A DNA stretch of 16,228 bases from an uncultured Bacteroides sp. (GTDB lineage: Bacteria > Bacteroidota > Bacteroidia > Bacteroidales > UBA932): positions 1 through 16,228 of the forward strand of contig UREV01000033.1 of the NCBI GenBank assembly GCA_900546925.1, written 5' to 3'. The notes under the pieces were generated by a model. It made no database searches and had not been told where the DNA came from. It saw only the letters and a list, made by a program, of their open reading frames with translations. Below are positions 15,004 through 16,228 of the stretch, one piece after another. Position 1 is the first letter of the stretch. Every line of letters begins with the position of its first letter. A program made the position numbers and the translations under genes.

Positions 15004-16010
15004 TGATTATCAAGAATATAGCTGCCGCGTCTATGGCTATCGCCCTGTCGGCGTTCCAGCTTTCAGCTCAGGTCAATGCTGATGCTCAGTATCAGAGTGG
15101 TATCGATGCTCACAGGGTTTCGATCAATTCTTTTGAGGATTTGCAGGCGTATTTCCGTTATTCTCCGAAACGTGACATTATCATCAGCGGTCATAGGGGA
15201 GGTATGATGCCGGGTTATCCTGAAAACTGTATCGAGTCATGTGAAAAGACATTGTCCCTCATGCCGACTTTCTTCGAGATCGATTTCAGTTTCACGAAGG
15301 ATAGTGTGATGGTGCTGATGCACGATTTGTCAGTGGACAGGACTACTACCGGCAAGGGCAAGGTCAGCGATTATACTTATGATGAGATTCAGAAGCTGAA
15401 TCTTGTGGACAGGAGTGGCAATGTAACTCCTTATAAGATACCGACTTTGAAGCAGATTCTCGAGTGGGGTAAAGATAAGGTGGTCTTCAACTTCGACAAT
15501 AAGTATATCAATACCAAGGGTGTGAGTGATGAGGTGAAGAAGGCAAGCCTGGATTATTATATCAAGCAGTTGAGCCCAGGCGGAGACTGGTCGATGTATC
15601 ACAATATTATGCTTAGTGTGCGTTCTATCGATGAGGCTCTGTATTATTGGAATCACGGTATTCACAACGTGATGTTCTGTGTGGAAATCAGTTCCGAGGA
15701 GCATTTCGAGGCGTATGACAAATGTGATATTCCATGGGATCATATAATGGCTTATGTGAGGCTTGCAGTGAATCCTGAGCTCTACGGGGTCTATAAGAAA
15801 CTTCACGACAGGGGAGTGATGACGATGACTTCGATTACCGGTTCGTCCGACAAGGTGAAGAATGCGAAGGACAGAAGGATAGCCTACGAACGTGAGCTTT
15901 TAGCTGAGCCTGATATTATCGAGACTGATTATCCATCAGAGTTTATCGGTCTGCCTTGGTCAAGAAAGGAAATTCATTCTTTGCAGAAGGCTGTAAAGAA
16001 GATGAGATAA
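15000..16010 (+). CDS. secreted glycerophosphodiester phosphodiesterase family protein
   Basis: This 336-residue protein has a signal peptide (about 1-23, cleavage after LSA leaving Gln). GDPD-family residues are present: H65 and R66 in SGHRGG, E75 and N76 in YPENCIES, E93 and D95 in FFEIDFSF, and H108 with D109 in MHDLSVDRTT. Later segments PTLKQILEW, FNFDNKY and a C-terminal ETDYPSE also fit the TIM-barrel fold. It should hydrolyse glycerophosphodiesters to glycerol 3-phosphate and an alcohol in the periplasm; broader phosphodiester substrates are possible. It overlaps mtlD through ATGA and is followed by a strong terminator, so the two genes form one unit. An ATG one codon downstream (15003) is an equivalent start. 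Confidence 0.9.
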   Translation: MMIIKNIAAASMAIALSAFQLSAQVNADAQYQSGIDAHRVSINSFEDLQAYFRYSPKRDIIISGHRGGMMPGYPENCIESCEKTLSLMPTFFEIDFSFTKDSVMVLMHDLSVDRTTTGKGKVSDYTYDEIQKLNLVDRSGNVTPYKIPTLKQILEWGKDKVVFNFDNKYINTKGVSDEVKKASLDYYIKQLSPGGDWSMYHNIMLSVRSIDEALYYWNHGIHNVMFCVEISSEEHFEAYDKCDIPWDHIMAYVRLAVNPELYGVYKKLHDRGVMTMTSITGSSDKVKNAKDRRIAYERELLAEPDIIETDYPSEFIGLPWSRKEIHSLQKAVKKMR

Positions 16011-16043
16011 AATACTAACTCTCTGTTTTTGTATGTTGCACGT

Positions 16044-16086
16044 CCCCCGGAGTTGCTGCACGTCAGCGCTCCGGGGGCAAATTTTT
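16044..16086 (+). terminator. intrinsic terminator after the phosphodiesterase gene
   Basis: A perfect 9-base stem, CCCCCGGAG at 16044-16052 with CTCCGGGGG at 16069-16077, has a 16-base loop and is followed by CAAATTTTT. It lies 34 bases after the stop codon. TGCACGTC occurs twice, just before the left arm and again in the loop, 20 bases apart. Confidence 0.85.
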
Positions 16087-16114
16087 ACTGGGCGATTATC
16101 GACAATGGCGTCGG

Positions 16115-16228
16115 CGTCTGGAGGTACCGGCGGAGACCTTCGCTGGCGCTCATCCCTCCGGCTGTCGCCGGCCCCTCCCATTTACGAGGTCATGGGTGAC
16201 CACGGGTCTCCGCCGGAACCTCCAGTCG
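16115..16228. repeat. GC-rich structured element with long inverted repeat at the right edge
   Basis: The arm 16115-16138 is complementary to 16205-16228 with two mismatches in 24 positions; the inner 21 positions have one. The 66-base interior holds two perfect 5-base stems with 4-base loops: CCGGC/GCCGG (16158-16162 with 16167-16171) and GGTCA/TGACC (16188-16192 with 16197-16201). A CCCAT/ATGGG pairing (16177-16181 with 16192-16196) competes with the second. GC content is well above that of the neighbouring genes. The repeat reaches the window edge and may continue. It has no T-run for a terminator role within view and could be a dispersed intergenic repeat, a small mobile-element relic or a structured RNA. 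Confidence 0.7.

Noticed and set aside
16115..16228. tRNA or CRISPR repeat at the right edge
   Set aside because: The multi-hairpin fold does not have tRNA-like arm lengths, anticodon loop or T-loop sequence, and there is no repeated spacer pattern.

Overview
The window looks like chromosomal DNA from a member of the Bacteroidales (phylum Bacteroidota), probably gut-associated. Three lines of evidence support this. Two perfect TATCTTTG boxes and one TAATTTTG box match the Bacteroidota -7 promoter consensus TAnnTTTG. Most starts lack a Shine-Dalgarno sequence. Several proteins are of types common in this phylum: a golvesin-domain amidase of the kind often labelled 'xanthan lyase', an M28-like protein, and secreted proteins whose predicted mature N-terminus is Gln. 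I cannot assign a genus. There is no phage, IS, CRISPR, tRNA or rRNA.

Left part (minus strand, read right to left): an M28-fold secreted protein, then an MsbA-type ABC exporter, a VanZ-like membrane protein, a large secreted amidase with an inserted golvesin-like domain, an iron-sulfur L-cysteine desulfidase/L-serine dehydratase-like enzyme, and a Stealth-family sugar-phosphate transferase. The last five are separated by 12 bases or less or overlap by 4. They start behind a TATCTTTG box at 7861-7868 and end at a clear intrinsic terminator at 90-128, so they read as one operon with an envelope or surface-glycan flavour.

Middle (plus strand): a divergent promoter region at about 8936-9047 separates the M28 gene from a three-gene operon. 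This holds a secreted protein with a gapless array of 34-residue TPR repeats, a WalJ/YycJ-like metallo-beta-lactamase-fold hydrolase, and a lipoprotein alkaline phosphatase. A 319-base AT-rich gap with several hairpins follows.

Right part (plus strand): mannitol-1-phosphate 5-dehydrogenase (mtlD) overlaps by 4 bases a secreted glycerophosphodiester phosphodiesterase, followed by a strong terminator. The window ends in a GC-rich, highly structured intergenic element with a long inverted repeat that reaches the window edge.

Most of the window is ordinary chromosome. The points most worth a second look are the M28-like protein that lacks several expected catalytic and metal residues, the amidase split by a golvesin-like insertion, and the structured element at the right edge.
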